Below, one piece after another: positions 34,029-42,764 of a DNA stretch of 64,000 nucleotides. The notes under the pieces are model-generated. The model made no database searches. It was not told where the DNA came from and saw only the letters and a list, made by a program, of their open reading frames with translations. Within the stretch, counting starts at the first letter, position 1. Each line of letters opens with the position of its first letter. The stretch is from CAKZSB01 sp964646405 (GTDB lineage Bacteria > Pseudomonadota > Gammaproteobacteria > Granulosicoccales > Granulosicoccaceae): positions 3,527 through 67,526 of the forward strand of contig CAZYDV010000003.1 of assembly GCA_964646405.1 (NCBI GenBank), read 5' to 3'. A program made the translations under genes and the position numbers.

Positions 34029-34966
34029 TGCTCACGCCTCAGTCGCAGGCTGTACACCAGCAACGCCAGCAAGGCCAAAAGCAACGGCACCCAGGTTAAA
34101 TCGTGGATCAGGCGTTGTGGCTGTGCCGAACGATCTTTTCCGGCTGGTATCTCACGGCTGGCCAAATCGCTATAGATTTGCTGTAACTGTGTCGAGTCCT
34201 GCGCCTCGGCATACTGACCACCGCCCAGCTGTGCGATCTCGCGCATATAGGCTCTGTTCTCGGGTCTCACCGACGAGGAAAAGCCAATCACATGCACCGT
34301 CATACCAAGCTGCTCGGCCAGCCGCGAGGCGTCAGTGGCAGATAACTGCCCCGTGTTGGTCTCGCCATCGGTGACGATCACCATCGTGGTATTACGGCCG
34401 CTATCATCACGCACCAGCTTGACCGCCAGACCGATAGGCTGGCCTAGGTCCGTTTTACGCCCCGGTAAACCGATATTCAGTTCCGTCATGACCTCGATGA
34501 CCGCGCGGGTATCGTAGGTAAAAGGCGAAACCAGATACGCATCGTTGGCAAAGGCGATCAACGCGACGCGATCACCCTCGCGCTGTGAGATAAAATCGCC
34601 AAGGATTCTACGCACTGACTGAAACCGGCTCTCGACCGCGCCCGCCATCGGCGTCTGGCCCATACTTGCAGACAAATCCACTGCCACCACAATCGACTGT
34701 CCCGAACGCCACGGCAGTTCGTCCACTCGCATCACGGGTTGTGCCAGTGCAAACAACAGAGCAAGCCAGCCAGCCACGGCCGCGATACCACTGGCCGTCC
34801 AGCGCGAAAGCCCAAACGGAAACGGTGGGGCCGCACGGGTTAACGCCTGCAGCACGCCACGCGGCAACGCCACAGCCCGCATCACCGGTAACGAGGGCAA
34901 GACGTAGCGCGCAACCAACGGCAACGGCAGCAATAACAATAGCCACCATCGGATGAACTCGATCAT
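34025..34966 (-). CDS. vWA membrane protein with intact MIDAS (BatA/MxaC-like)
   Basis: 313 aa. N-terminal hydrophobic segments (RWWLLLLLPLPLVARYVL and TASGIAAVAGWLALLFALA), vWA domain with DLSASM (Asp97, Ser99, Ser101), TDLGQPIG for the MIDAS Thr, and IVTDGETNTG; C-terminal transmembrane helix VPLLLALLALLVYSL. The geometry is that of BatA/MxaC, a periplasmic vWA domain held between membrane helices. Four-base overlaps on both sides show tight translational coupling. Confidence 0.88.
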   Translation of the reverse strand: MIEFIRWWLLLLLPLPLVARYVLPSLPVMRAVALPRGVLQALTRAAPPFPFGLSRWTASGIAAVAGWLALLFALAQPVMRVDELPWRSGQSIVVAVDLSASMGQTPMAGAVESRFQSVRRILGDFISQREGDRVALIAFANDAYLVSPFTYDTRAVIEVMTELNIGLPGRKTDLGQPIGLAVKLVRDDSGRNTTMVIVTDGETNTGQLSATDASRLAEQLGMTVHVIGFSSSVRPENRAYMREIAQLGGGQYAEAQDSTQLQQIYSDLASREIPAGKDRSAQPQRLIHDLTWVPLLLALLALLVYSLRLRREQ

Positions 34967-35358
34967 GAATCCACCACTTGATTCAGATGATCGTGAATCT
35001 GTTTTAGGCGGCTGGTACTAATTTTTTCCGGTGGCAGAAACACCGCAGCCGGGAAAGGTGTGACCGCACGATACGGCGCAATTCGTTTGGCAAGGTCGAG
35101 TAGATCGGCGTTATGTTGCTGTTGGGCATCGGCGTTGTCTGCCGGCGTTGCATCGATCGATTCACCAATCTCCTTCAATCGCCTGCGCGCCTGATGCAAC
35201 CAGACGCGAGAGCGCCGATATCTGATCCACAACAGCGCAAGCAAAACAAGCACAAGGCATGCAAAAGGCAGCCACGAGAATCCCGCGCCCAGTTGACCCA
35301 ACGCCATATCGGGCAAATGAATATCTCGCAATTGCAGCAGCAGTTCGTCGGGTGTCAT
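34963..35358 (-). CDS. DUF4381 membrane protein (MxaA/Bat-cluster type)
   Basis: 131 aa. One transmembrane helix (WLPFACLVLVLLALLWI) preceded by a short periplasmic LRDIHLPD segment, which is the typical N-terminal motif of DUF4381, followed by a cytoplasmic helical part with conserved RRLKEIGE and ISTSRLKQIHDHLNQ. The family is nearly always found between DUF58 and vWA genes in MoxR clusters; function unknown, probably bridging the ATPase to the vWA proteins. Confidence 0.8.
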   Translation of the reverse strand: MTPDELLLQLRDIHLPDMALGQLGAGFSWLPFACLVLVLLALLWIRYRRSRVWLHQARRRLKEIGESIDATPADNADAQQQHNADLLDLAKRIAPYRAVTPFPAAVFLPPEKISTSRLKQIHDHLNQVVDS

Positions 35359-36368
35359 CGTGTCACTCCATCGAACGAGCGTGACAACACATCATCGGCG
35401 TAAGTCACCTGCCAGCCCAGACCGGCCAGATGGTCGGCGAGTGCATTTTGATGTTGTATTACTTCAGCATTAGCTCGGTCTACCTGACGTGCTGGTACCG
35501 CGCAGGTGATACTGTTGTTCATCGCCAACAACCGCGCCGGGTAACGACCTGCGACCAGATGGCCCTGGGTGATACGATCGCGGACTAAAAAACACTTCAG
35601 TGCATGGCGTGCCGCTGCAGCCTTCGACCATTGATCAAATCCCGAATTGCGATCAACTGCTTCATCGATCAGACAGATCTCATCCCCTTTACCCAACAGG
35701 CTTTGCGCGTTGTCAAGCGCGGCCAGTAGTTCATCATCGTTCGCACCGATGGGAGTCGATACCTGCTCCGGTGTATTCATCGCAGCCGCCAGGCAATCGT
35801 TATATTGCTGATGAATGCGTTCGAGCAATAGCCAAAGATGACGGCGCCCGCGTTTTGCAATAAGTGGTTCCTGTCCGCTGCAGACCAGACCGACGGGCTC
35901 GTTGATCACCTGCGCATCAAACGCCAGGCGCGCTGCGATCAGTGCAGCGGTTTTCGCCATCAAACGCTGCGCCGTACCAAACAACAGGCTGCTGTCCAGC
36001 CGCAATATGATCACACGCGCCCGGTGCGACTGGGCGGCAAATCGCTTCACCTGCAAACGTCCACTGCGCGCAGTAGCACGCCAGTCAACCCAGCGCGGAT
36101 CATCACCATTCTGGTACGGGCTCACCCCGTCGAACGACAGACTTCTGGCTCGGCCGCGACCGGGGCGTTCACCATCCGGACCCCGCATGCCGGCTGCAAG
36201 TGATGCGGGCCAACGATGCGGCTTCTGTGCAATCAACTCCTCAAACCGTAACTCGACTGCCTGCGATGCCGATTCCTCATTAATCAATGAACTGACACGC
36301 GCAGCTTCACTGGCCCGGTTTACAGGCCACTTTAAATGTTGTCGCCAGTGGCTAGACAAGATCGACAT
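35355..36368 (-). CDS. DUF58 protein (MxaS-like)
   Basis: 337 aa, soluble. The DUF58 signature is seen at 65-135: GRGRARSLSFDGVSPYQNGDDPRWVDWRATARSGRLQVKRF, followed by VIILRLDSSLLFG in the place of a vWA-like strand. The C-terminal half is less conserved. Start at GTG/ATG near 36368 overlaps the MoxR gene's end by 17 bases. DUF58 proteins are the standard partners of MoxR ATPases, supposed to link the chaperone to its membrane target. Confidence 0.88.
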   Translation of the reverse strand: MSILSSHWRQHLKWPVNRASEAARVSSLINEESASQAVELRFEELIAQKPHRWPASLAAGMRGPDGERPGRGRARSLSFDGVSPYQNGDDPRWVDWRATARSGRLQVKRFAAQSHRARVIILRLDSSLLFGTAQRLMAKTAALIAARLAFDAQVINEPVGLVCSGQEPLIAKRGRRHLWLLLERIHQQYNDCLAAAMNTPEQVSTPIGANDDELLAALDNAQSLLGKGDEICLIDEAVDRNSGFDQWSKAAAARHALKCFLVRDRITQGHLVAGRYPARLLAMNNSITCAVPARQVDRANAEVIQHQNALADHLAGLGWQVTYADDVLSRSFDGVTR

Positions 36369-37359
36369 GTTCTACCAACCGTTCGATCAGGGATTCTTTT
36401 CTAATGCCATCGGCTTCAGCGCGATAGGTCAGCGCCACGCGATGTGCAAGCGTCGCTACCGCCAGATCACGGACATCCTCCGGCACCACATAGTCGCGAC
36501 TATCCAGCCAGGCACGCGCTTTCGCCACCGCCGCAAGCGTGATAGATCCGCGCGATGAAGCCGGATGCGCCAGATGTTCGGTCACACCTTGCAATGGCGA
36601 GGGTTCGGTGCGCAGTGTCGTTAACAGACGCACGATATAGTCACGCACCGGCGCTGACACATGCACCTCGCGAACCTGGCGTTGCGCCTGTAGTAATTCG
36701 TTTATGCCGATTGATTGCTCGACTTTGTCATCGGCCGACTGATGCTGTTGTGCCTCGTCGAGCAACAAATCCAGAATGTCCTTTTCGCCTTGTGCATCGG
36801 CATAGTCGATATTGATCTGCAACATGAAACGATCGAGTTGCGCTTGTGGCAGATCCCAGGTGCCGTCGTGCTCTATCGGGTTTTGTGTGGCGATAACAAA
36901 AAACGTCGGTGGCAAGGCATAGCTGGTTTCACCACTGGAGATCTGTCGCTCCTCCATCGCCTCAAGCAACGCCGACTGCACCTTGGCTGGCGCACGATTG
37001 ATTTCATCAGCCAGAATATAATTCGCAAACAACGGCCCGCGCTGAAACGCAAACTGTTGCGTGCTGTGATCGAGAATGGCGCCCCCGATCAAATCACTGG
37101 GCAGCAGATCGGGGGTGAACTGAATTCGATTGAAGCTGCCTTCCAGTGATTGAAACAACAGCCTGGCCATACGAGTTTTGGCCACACCCGGCGGGCCCTC
37201 CAATATCACATGGCCATCGGCCAGCATCGCCTCGACGACCTGCTGCGCGATCAGCGGCTGACCGACGACGTGCTGATTCACACTGGCAATCAGATCGCCG
37301 AACTGCTGCTGCAGATCAGTGGTTTGTGTATCGGTTGCCGGCATGGCTTGATCGTTCAT
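36352..37359 (-). CDS. MoxR-family AAA+ ATPase
   Basis: 335 aa from ATG 37359; GTG 37404 is the alternative and neither has a strong RBS. Walker A GPPGVAKT (55-62), Walker B ILADEINRAP (from 115), MEERQIS sensor region, and IATQNPIEHDGTWDLPQAQLDRFM, which are diagnostic for MoxR. MoxR ATPases act as chaperones inserting cofactors into periplasmic enzymes; here the likely clients are the PQQ dehydrogenase and/or the molybdenum oxidase encoded in the same operon. Confidence 0.93.
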   Translation of the reverse strand: MNDQAMPATDTQTTDLQQQFGDLIASVNQHVVGQPLIAQQVVEAMLADGHVILEGPPGVAKTRMARLLFQSLEGSFNRIQFTPDLLPSDLIGGAILDHSTQQFAFQRGPLFANYILADEINRAPAKVQSALLEAMEERQISSGETSYALPPTFFVIATQNPIEHDGTWDLPQAQLDRFMLQINIDYADAQGEKDILDLLLDEAQQHQSADDKVEQSIGINELLQAQRQVREVHVSAPVRDYIVRLLTTLRTEPSPLQGVTEHLAHPASSRGSITLAAVAKARAWLDSRDYVVPEDVRDLAVATLAHRVALTYRAEADGIRKESLIERLVEHVDLV

Positions 37360-37484
37360 CGAAATCGAGGCCACAGACTTAACACTGCGACGCTTCGCCG
37401 GCACAGCCGCAAATGATCATTTCATTCGGCAAAGCTTCCCCCTCAGCCAAATTTCGGCTGCTGAAAATAGTCAGTGATTCTGTC

Positions 37485-37516
37485 GAGTTGCCGGGACCGG
37501 ATGATCCCGACAACTC
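37485..37516. promoter_or_regulatory. Hairpin between molybdenum subunit and moxR genes
   Basis: Stem GAGTTG-C-CGGGA/TCCCG-A-CAACTC, eleven pairs around one C-A mismatch, eight-base loop, in the 200-base gap between the two halves of the operon. No U-tract follows on the minus strand, so it may be an mRNA-stabilising or processing element rather than a terminator. Confidence 0.45.
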
Positions 37517-37557
37517 TGCTCAGTTAACTAACGCAGTTGGTTAACTACGCTATTGTG

Positions 37558-39918
37558 CTAACCCACATTTTCACCAAACGGCATATCGCGAAAACGCTTG
37601 CCGGTTGCGGCAAAAATAGCGTTGGCAAGCGCTGGCGCTACCGGTGGCACACCGGGTTCACCCACACCGGTTGCGTGTACCGAAAACGGGTGATCCACGA
37701 TATGGGTGTGCACATCTTTGGGATACGAATTGATGCGCACGACCGGATAGTCATGGAAGTTCGAGTTGGTTACCGCACCATTCTCGTAGTTGATGTTCGA
37801 GTGCATCGCCAGCGTCATGCCCATCACCGCCGCCCCTTCCATCTGTGACGCCACCCGTTCGGGGTTTACACAGAAACCGCAGTCGACGGCCATATGCACT
37901 TCGGGCACAGCAACGCTGCCATCGGCACCGACTTTTACTTTCACCACCGATGCTACGTAGGTCACGAAGCTGCGGTGCGCGGCAATACCCAGCGCCTCAC
38001 CCTCGGGCAGGTCCTTGCCCCAACCGGCCTTCTCTGCCGCAAGCTCTATCACGCCACGCAAACGCGCGGTATCGTTAGGAAATTCCTCATAGGGTTCGCC
38101 GTAGTTCCACAACTCTTTCATATCGGCGGCGACCGGATCGATCTTCCGATCGGGACCGATCAACTCGATCAGCATGTCCTTGGGATCACGCCCCAGGTCG
38201 TGCGCGAGTTCGGCAATGAATGACTGCACGCCCCAGGCCCGAGGAATATTCGATACCGAACGGAACCAGCCGATGCGGGTGTGGGATTTTGCCTCACCCG
38301 ATTCAACCACCAGATTCTCCACACCAATCGGCGTATCGACCAGCCCCATGCCTGCTTCCAGGCCACTGGTATGCAGCGGATCTTCAACGAACGTGGAGAA
38401 AATCGTCGGCGATACGGAGCGATGGCGCCAGCCAATGACTTTGTCATCGCTATCGAGCGCGGCTTCGAGATGTTCCACCGACGTGGTGTGATAGAAGCCG
38501 TGGCGAATGTCATCTTCACGTGTCCACTGCAGCTTCACCGGTGCGCCAATTTCTTTCGATACCAGTGCCGCCTCGATCACGTAATCACACTTGGACTTTC
38601 GACCAAAACCACCACCGAGCAGACTGACCTCAACCGTAACATCCGCCGCATCCATACCCAGTGCTGCCGAGGTATCGGTTCTGGCCCCATAAGGGCTTTG
38701 CACCGGCGCCCAGATATTCAGCTTGCCGTCTTTGAAGTCGGCAACCGCCACCAGCGGTTCCATCTGCGCATGCTGCATGTGCGGCTGATAATACTCCTGC
38801 GAAAACACTCGCGCCGCGTTGCTGAACGCTGCATCAGGGTCGCCCACCTTACGCAGAACCTTGCCCGGCTTTTTTGCCGTCGCCCGCATCTGATCGGCAT
38901 AGGCTTGCGAGTTGTATTGTGCGTGCGGGCTGTCGCTCCACTGTATCTTCAGTGCATCGCGGCCCTTGATTGCAGCCCAGGTGTTGGATGCCACAACCGC
39001 CACGCCACCCAGCGGTGCAAACTTTGCCGGCGGCATGGAACCATCGATATTAACGATACGTTCAACGCCGGGCACTTTCATCGCATCGGAATCATCAACC
39101 GATTCAACTCTGGCGCCGACGACCGGCGGGCGCGCGACTGCCGCGAACTTCATGCCGTCCAGAGTGATATCCGCACCGTATCGCGCCTTACCGGTGGTGA
39201 TGTCGTGCAGATCGTATATCGGCACTTCACCTTTGCCCATGTAGCGAAACTGATCGTCGGTTTTGAAGGTCAGCTCCTCGAATGCTGGCACCTCCAGCGC
39301 CATGGCCTCGGCGGCAATATCGCCGTAGCCGATTTTCTTCGAGCCGTCTTTCATGTGAACTTCATGGTTTTCGGCGATAACCTGATCGGCCTCCACACCC
39401 CACTGCTTGGCCGCCGCCTGCTCCAGCATCGAACGCACCGACGCCCCCATCTGCCGCATGGGCTGCAGGTAGTGACGCAAACTGCGCGAGCCATCTGTAT
39501 CCTGGTTGCCGTATTTGGGTTCATCACCCTCGGCCTGACGCAACACCACACGTGACCAGTCGGCCTCCATCTCATCCGCCAATACCATCGGCACACCAGT
39601 CTTCGCACCGGTGCCCATCTCCGAGCGATGCGTGGTCAATATGACCGTGCCATCCGGTGCAATCTCTACAAACACATGCGGATCGACAACCGTCCCGTTT
39701 GGCATACCTTCGGCACCGGTCGGGTACGGGTCATAGGCCATAGCCGTACCGGGCACGATTTGCATGGCCAACGCCATTGCCGCACCGCCGCCACTGAGTT
39801 GAAGGAACTTGCGGCGGCTGAGTTTTCCAATGATCGCGCTGGACGGCGGCGAATTTTCGGCTTCGACCGGCTCACCATAGAGTTCGGCGGCAATGGCCTG
39901 TTCAATCTGGCTGTGCAT
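37558..39918 (-). CDS. Molybdopterin-binding aldehyde oxidase/isoquinoline oxidoreductase large subunit (IorB-like)
   Basis: 786 aa from ATG 39918, three bases after the [2Fe-2S] gene's stop, RBS GGAGGG. Twin-arginine signal SRRKFLQLSGGGAAMALAM (34-52) exports it to the periplasm. Xanthine-oxidase-family Moco domain segments: HRSEMGTGAKTGVPMVLADEME, AQMEPLVAVADF, SLLGGGFGRKSKCDYVIEAA, and TGVGEPGVPPVAPALANAI with catalytic Glu754. It has the IorB-type layout without a separate FAD subunit. Probable reaction: aldehyde to acid, electrons to the [2Fe-2S] subunit. The substrate could be the aldehyde made by the PQQ dehydrogenase. Confidence 0.9.
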   Translation of the reverse strand: MHSQIEQAIAAELYGEPVEAENSPPSSAIIGKLSRRKFLQLSGGGAAMALAMQIVPGTAMAYDPYPTGAEGMPNGTVVDPHVFVEIAPDGTVILTTHRSEMGTGAKTGVPMVLADEMEADWSRVVLRQAEGDEPKYGNQDTDGSRSLRHYLQPMRQMGASVRSMLEQAAAKQWGVEADQVIAENHEVHMKDGSKKIGYGDIAAEAMALEVPAFEELTFKTDDQFRYMGKGEVPIYDLHDITTGKARYGADITLDGMKFAAVARPPVVGARVESVDDSDAMKVPGVERIVNIDGSMPPAKFAPLGGVAVVASNTWAAIKGRDALKIQWSDSPHAQYNSQAYADQMRATAKKPGKVLRKVGDPDAAFSNAARVFSQEYYQPHMQHAQMEPLVAVADFKDGKLNIWAPVQSPYGARTDTSAALGMDAADVTVEVSLLGGGFGRKSKCDYVIEAALVSKEIGAPVKLQWTREDDIRHGFYHTTSVEHLEAALDSDDKVIGWRHRSVSPTIFSTFVEDPLHTSGLEAGMGLVDTPIGVENLVVESGEAKSHTRIGWFRSVSNIPRAWGVQSFIAELAHDLGRDPKDMLIELIGPDRKIDPVAADMKELWNYGEPYEEFPNDTARLRGVIELAAEKAGWGKDLPEGEALGIAAHRSFVTYVASVVKVKVGADGSVAVPEVHMAVDCGFCVNPERVASQMEGAAVMGMTLAMHSNINYENGAVTNSNFHDYPVVRINSYPKDVHTHIVDHPFSVHATGVGEPGVPPVAPALANAIFAATGKRFRDMPFGENVG

Positions 39919-39920
39919 AA

Positions 39921-40382
39921 TTAACCCTCCATTTCCGAGGCCGCCATTTCTACGGCCGCCTGAATTCGTTGATAACAACCGCAACGGCAGATGTTGCCCG
40001 TCATCTGTTGCTCGATTTCCTCGCTGGACACACCGGAATTGTTCGCAAGCAGAGACGCTGCGTTCATGATCTGACCCGCCTGGCAATAGCCGCACTGCGG
40101 CACGTTTTGCGCGCGCCAGGCCTTTTGCACCGGATGATCCCCGTTCGGATCCAGCCCTTCAATGGTGGTGATGTCGCGCCCGGCAACCGACTCCATGCTC
40201 AGCAGGCAGCCGCGCTGCGCTTTGCCATCGACATGCACCGTGCAGGCACCGCACTGGCCGGTCCCGCAGCCGAACTTGGTACCGTGCAGGTTCAAAATAT
40301 CCCGAACGTACCAAAGCACCGGCATCGTGGGGTCACCATCGAACGCGTGCTCTTCGCCATTAACCTTGATGGAAATTGCCAT
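39921..40382 (-). CDS. [2Fe-2S] small subunit of molybdenum oxidase (IorA-like)
   Basis: 153 aa, no signal peptide; it is presumably carried out with the Tat-tagged large subunit. Plant-type ferredoxin cluster ligands Cys39, Cys44, Cys47 and Cys59 (FGCGTGQCGACTVHV...RGC) and the second [2Fe-2S] domain Cys97, Cys100, Cys132 and Cys134 (QCGYCQAGQIM, GNICRCGCYQRI). Full-length for the family. Its start is about 110 bases after the P460-like gene and its stop nearly touches the large-subunit start. Confidence 0.93.
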   Translation of the reverse strand: MAISIKVNGEEHAFDGDPTMPVLWYVRDILNLHGTKFGCGTGQCGACTVHVDGKAQRGCLLSMESVAGRDITTIEGLDPNGDHPVQKAWRAQNVPQCGYCQAGQIMNAASLLANNSGVSSEEIEQQMTGNICRCGCYQRIQAAVEMAASEMEG

Positions 40383-40492
40383 GTATCCTCCGTAGTTTTA
40401 GGTTGGTCAGCCTGCGCTGACCGATTCGTATCGCCTATGAAGAGCGGGGCTCTCCATTGGCAGTAAATTATCGATGTAGAGTAAGTGCTGCA

Positions 40493-41122
40493 CTATTTCT
40501 TCTGAGACTCAATCAGGGCCTGCAATGCGCCTTCGATCTGTGCGAGTGCCTGCTGATCTGTTTTAGTGACTGGTTCGGCGCTCTCGCAACGGGGATCGGT
40601 ACGCTGCAACGCGCCAAACATTTCGCGCGTCAACGGGATCGGATCGCAACCATTGTCCTGCTCGCACACCATGTCGAACTCCGGCTTGGCCATTGCGTAA
40701 CAGCCAAAACAGTTCATGCCAAAGCCATTGTTGACTTCAGCAAAACCACGCGTGTTGATGTTGGTGCCTTTGGCATCGACGTCAAGAAAGAAAAATTCCC
40801 AATCGTTGGTGGCCGGGTTAAAGCCCTTTTGCCTTTTGACCATGGCTTCAAACGGGATCAACTGCAGCAGACTACCAGGCGGATAGACGCCCTTACCGGC
40901 CTGCGCCACCTTCACTGTGCCATCCAGGTTGCCCAGCAGGTTGTCCACATAGAAGTGACGGACCTGGGTCATATCGCTCATACAGCGGAAAGATGAGTTG
41001 TCCACAGACACCTCATCCGCCAGACCCATACCGGTCCCAATCCAGACCATCAACGCGCCAGCACACATCTGTCGACCTAAACCGCGCCGGCTTTTACGAG
41101 CACCACCCGTGTCACGAGCCAT
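40493..41122 (-). CDS. Secreted protein resembling cytochrome P460 but lacking the heme-binding His
   Basis: 209 aa from ATG 41122 (GGGGAAA upstream; ATG 41149 possible). An N-terminal signal (RQMCAGALMVWIGTGMGLAD) leads to a beta-rich domain: YPPGSLLQLIPFEAMVKRQKG, NPATNDWEFFFLDV, then NCFGCYAMAKPEFDMVCEQ. The order and spacing recall cytochrome P460/cytochrome c' beta proteins, where this place is CxxCH; here it is CFGCY, so a c-type heme is unlikely. Two extra cysteines (153, 159) follow. First gene of the oxidase operon, directly behind the 41174 operator. The P460 link is inference from pattern only. Confidence 0.6.
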   Translation of the reverse strand: MARDTGGARKSRRGLGRQMCAGALMVWIGTGMGLADEVSVDNSSFRCMSDMTQVRHFYVDNLLGNLDGTVKVAQAGKGVYPPGSLLQLIPFEAMVKRQKGFNPATNDWEFFFLDVDAKGTNINTRGFAEVNNGFGMNCFGCYAMAKPEFDMVCEQDNGCDPIPLTREMFGALQRTDPRCESAEPVTKTDQQALAQIEGALQALIESQKK

Positions 41123-41173
41123 CGTGCTATTTCCCCGATTTCTCTTCATCCGAGCGCAGGAACGCAGGCGTTC

Positions 41174-41197
41174 ATATTCTGCACTCTGAATTCAGAA
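41174..41197. promoter_or_regulatory. Candidate operator, reverse-oriented copy
   Basis: Matches 25406-25429 at 23 of 24 positions on the opposite strand, including the palindrome TCTGAATTCAGA. It begins 52 bases before ATG 41122 of the molybdenum/PQQ operon, a position suited to repression or activation. No other copy was found in the window by reading. Confidence 0.6.
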
Positions 41198-42069
41198 CTC
41201 GAATATTGCACAAAAGGCAGGAGGTGTGCAACTTTCTTTGCGGGGTTGATGCACCTGCAGGGCACAGCGGCCAAGTCACTAAACATCACCAGGAAAAAGA
41301 ATCCGATAATCGATGCTCACTGGAGATCATCGAGGATGCGTTTTCAACGAGCTCGATCGAGCGTTGATAATCAGTTCGACAGTGATTTCGTGCAGGATCT
41401 GCACTCGTTACATCGATGTGCCGAGCACCGACTTGTTGCGGGTGAGTGGTGAGTGCGGCGCTGCCGAGTAGCGGGCTGCGGAAATGGGTCACCTATGGAA
41501 TGTATGTCCGACGAGCCAGTGCTCGGTACCCACTGCCCAGCTAGTTTCCGGGTTCTGGAATCCCCGTTCTTCAACGTACTACTGGACGATCATCCCTGGA
41601 GGACTAGATGACCCAACCGCTCCTCCACAATTGACCTGTAGATAACGCGCTTGTAGTGTGTCGTTTAGGTTTGAAGTATGAACTCGCATAATGCGATAAG
41701 GTTGAGAATTTAATACAATTCAGCCAGATGTGGCGTGTGCAACCACACCTAACGCGTGCGGATCATTTCGAATAGCTACGGGAATACAGAGAATCGAGAC
41801 AATTGCGAAAAGCGCGATTAAGGGCATCCAGCTACTAGAATCAGATGGGTGCTAGGTGTTGGAAACAACTACTGTGGCTGCTGGAATGAAAAACACATCC
41901 GACGAAATCGTTCTACAGACTGAAGAAGCTCTTGCTGGGGCATGGGACAGTGTTTGCGGCCCCGAGAGTGAATTCGCGAGTAAAAAGCCTGATGGTGAGA
42001 TTCAAGGCGAGTGAACACATTGCTATGACAGGCCAATTGTTAGAGACAAATTTCAGACCTAAGCACCGT
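41198..42069. other. Gene-poor, lower-GC stretch
   Basis: Nearly 900 bases without a convincing gene; the base composition is visibly more AT-rich than either flank from about 41640. A 38-codon frame (41495-41611, MECMSDEPVLG) ends in an ATGA overlap with an eight-codon frame behind GGAGG (41608-41634), possibly remnants of a small operon. No transposase, integrase or repeat of the tRNA 3' end was found. Confidence 0.4.
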
Positions 42070-42288
42070 ATGACAATGATCATCGGATTGCTCTTATGTG
42101 TACCTGTGTCCGCGTGCGCTACTGAGCCAAAGGCCAAGGACCCAGAAGAACAAAAAACAGAAAGGTGCTTGAGTATCGTCGGAGTCAAAGTATGTCCGTT
42201 TTTTGACCCGAGAACGAAGGATGAAAAGCTGAAATTCAAAGCAGATTCAAGGGAATCTAAAAATGAAGAACCGAAAGAGGAAGAATAA
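42070..42288 (+). CDS. Small lipoprotein
   Basis: 72 aa. The peptide MTMIIGLLLCVPVSACATEPKA has a lipobox (VSAC, Cys16), then a short mature part with two cysteines (ERCLSIVGVKVCPFFDPR) and a highly charged Glu/Lys tail. No strong RBS precedes ATG 42070; ATG 42025 in frame gives a basic n-region (FRPKHR) and may be the true start. Unknown function. Located in the low-GC stretch beside tRNA-Arg. Confidence 0.45.
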   Translation: MTMIIGLLLCVPVSACATEPKAKDPEEQKTERCLSIVGVKVCPFFDPRTKDEKLKFKADSRESKNEEPKEEE

Positions 42289-42540
42289 ACTCTAAGGCGC
42301 GAGAAATAGCAGAAGAACGGTATAAGGCGAACAGGTGGGCCGACGCTGACTCAAAGCGACTGCGACTAAAAAAAGCGTGCGAGTATTTTACGATCTTACC
42401 TGCCTGAAGGGGAAACGATGCTCGCAGGCCCACGCCAAAGCTGGTGGTTCTCGCGGGTGTCGATCTGGAGGTAAAAGCTCAATTCTTGGATTTCGCCTTT
42501 ACGCCAAATTTTGCCGGACCCTTCAACCCTTTGATTCAAA

Positions 42541-42617
42541 TGGCGCGCCCGGAAGGACTCGAACCTCCGACCACCTGGTTCGAAGCCAGGTGCTCTATCC
42601 AACTGAGCTACGGGCGC
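42541..42617 (-). tRNA. tRNA-Arg, anticodon UCG
   Basis: Complete cloverleaf on the minus strand: acceptor GCGCCCG/CGGGCGC, D-arm GCTC...GAGC, anticodon stem CCTGG/CCAGG with loop CTTCGAA, T-arm GGAGG-TTCGAGT-CCTTC, discriminator G and an encoded CCA. UCG reads CGA-type arginine codons. Confidence 0.95.
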
Positions 42618-42764
42618 GCTGGTACTGCAAGTGCCGCTTCGAGGCCGTTGCGGCTTCGACTCATTATTGTAGCGCTAATCGGGGGGGATGAACACCCGGG
42701 CGGGGCTTTGTTGGGTCAGGATGGCGGATTGAGGGGTTTGCCCGCCGCTTCGCCGATTGGTACG

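Noticed and set aside
37485..37516. Stem-loop taken as an operon terminator between the molybdenum and moxR genes
   Set aside because: No U-tract on the minus strand; the flanking genes run in the same direction and look like one operon.
41495..41634. Two tiny overlapping frames (38 and 8 codons), the second behind GGAGG
   Set aside because: Too short and isolated to call as genes; mentioned in the region note.
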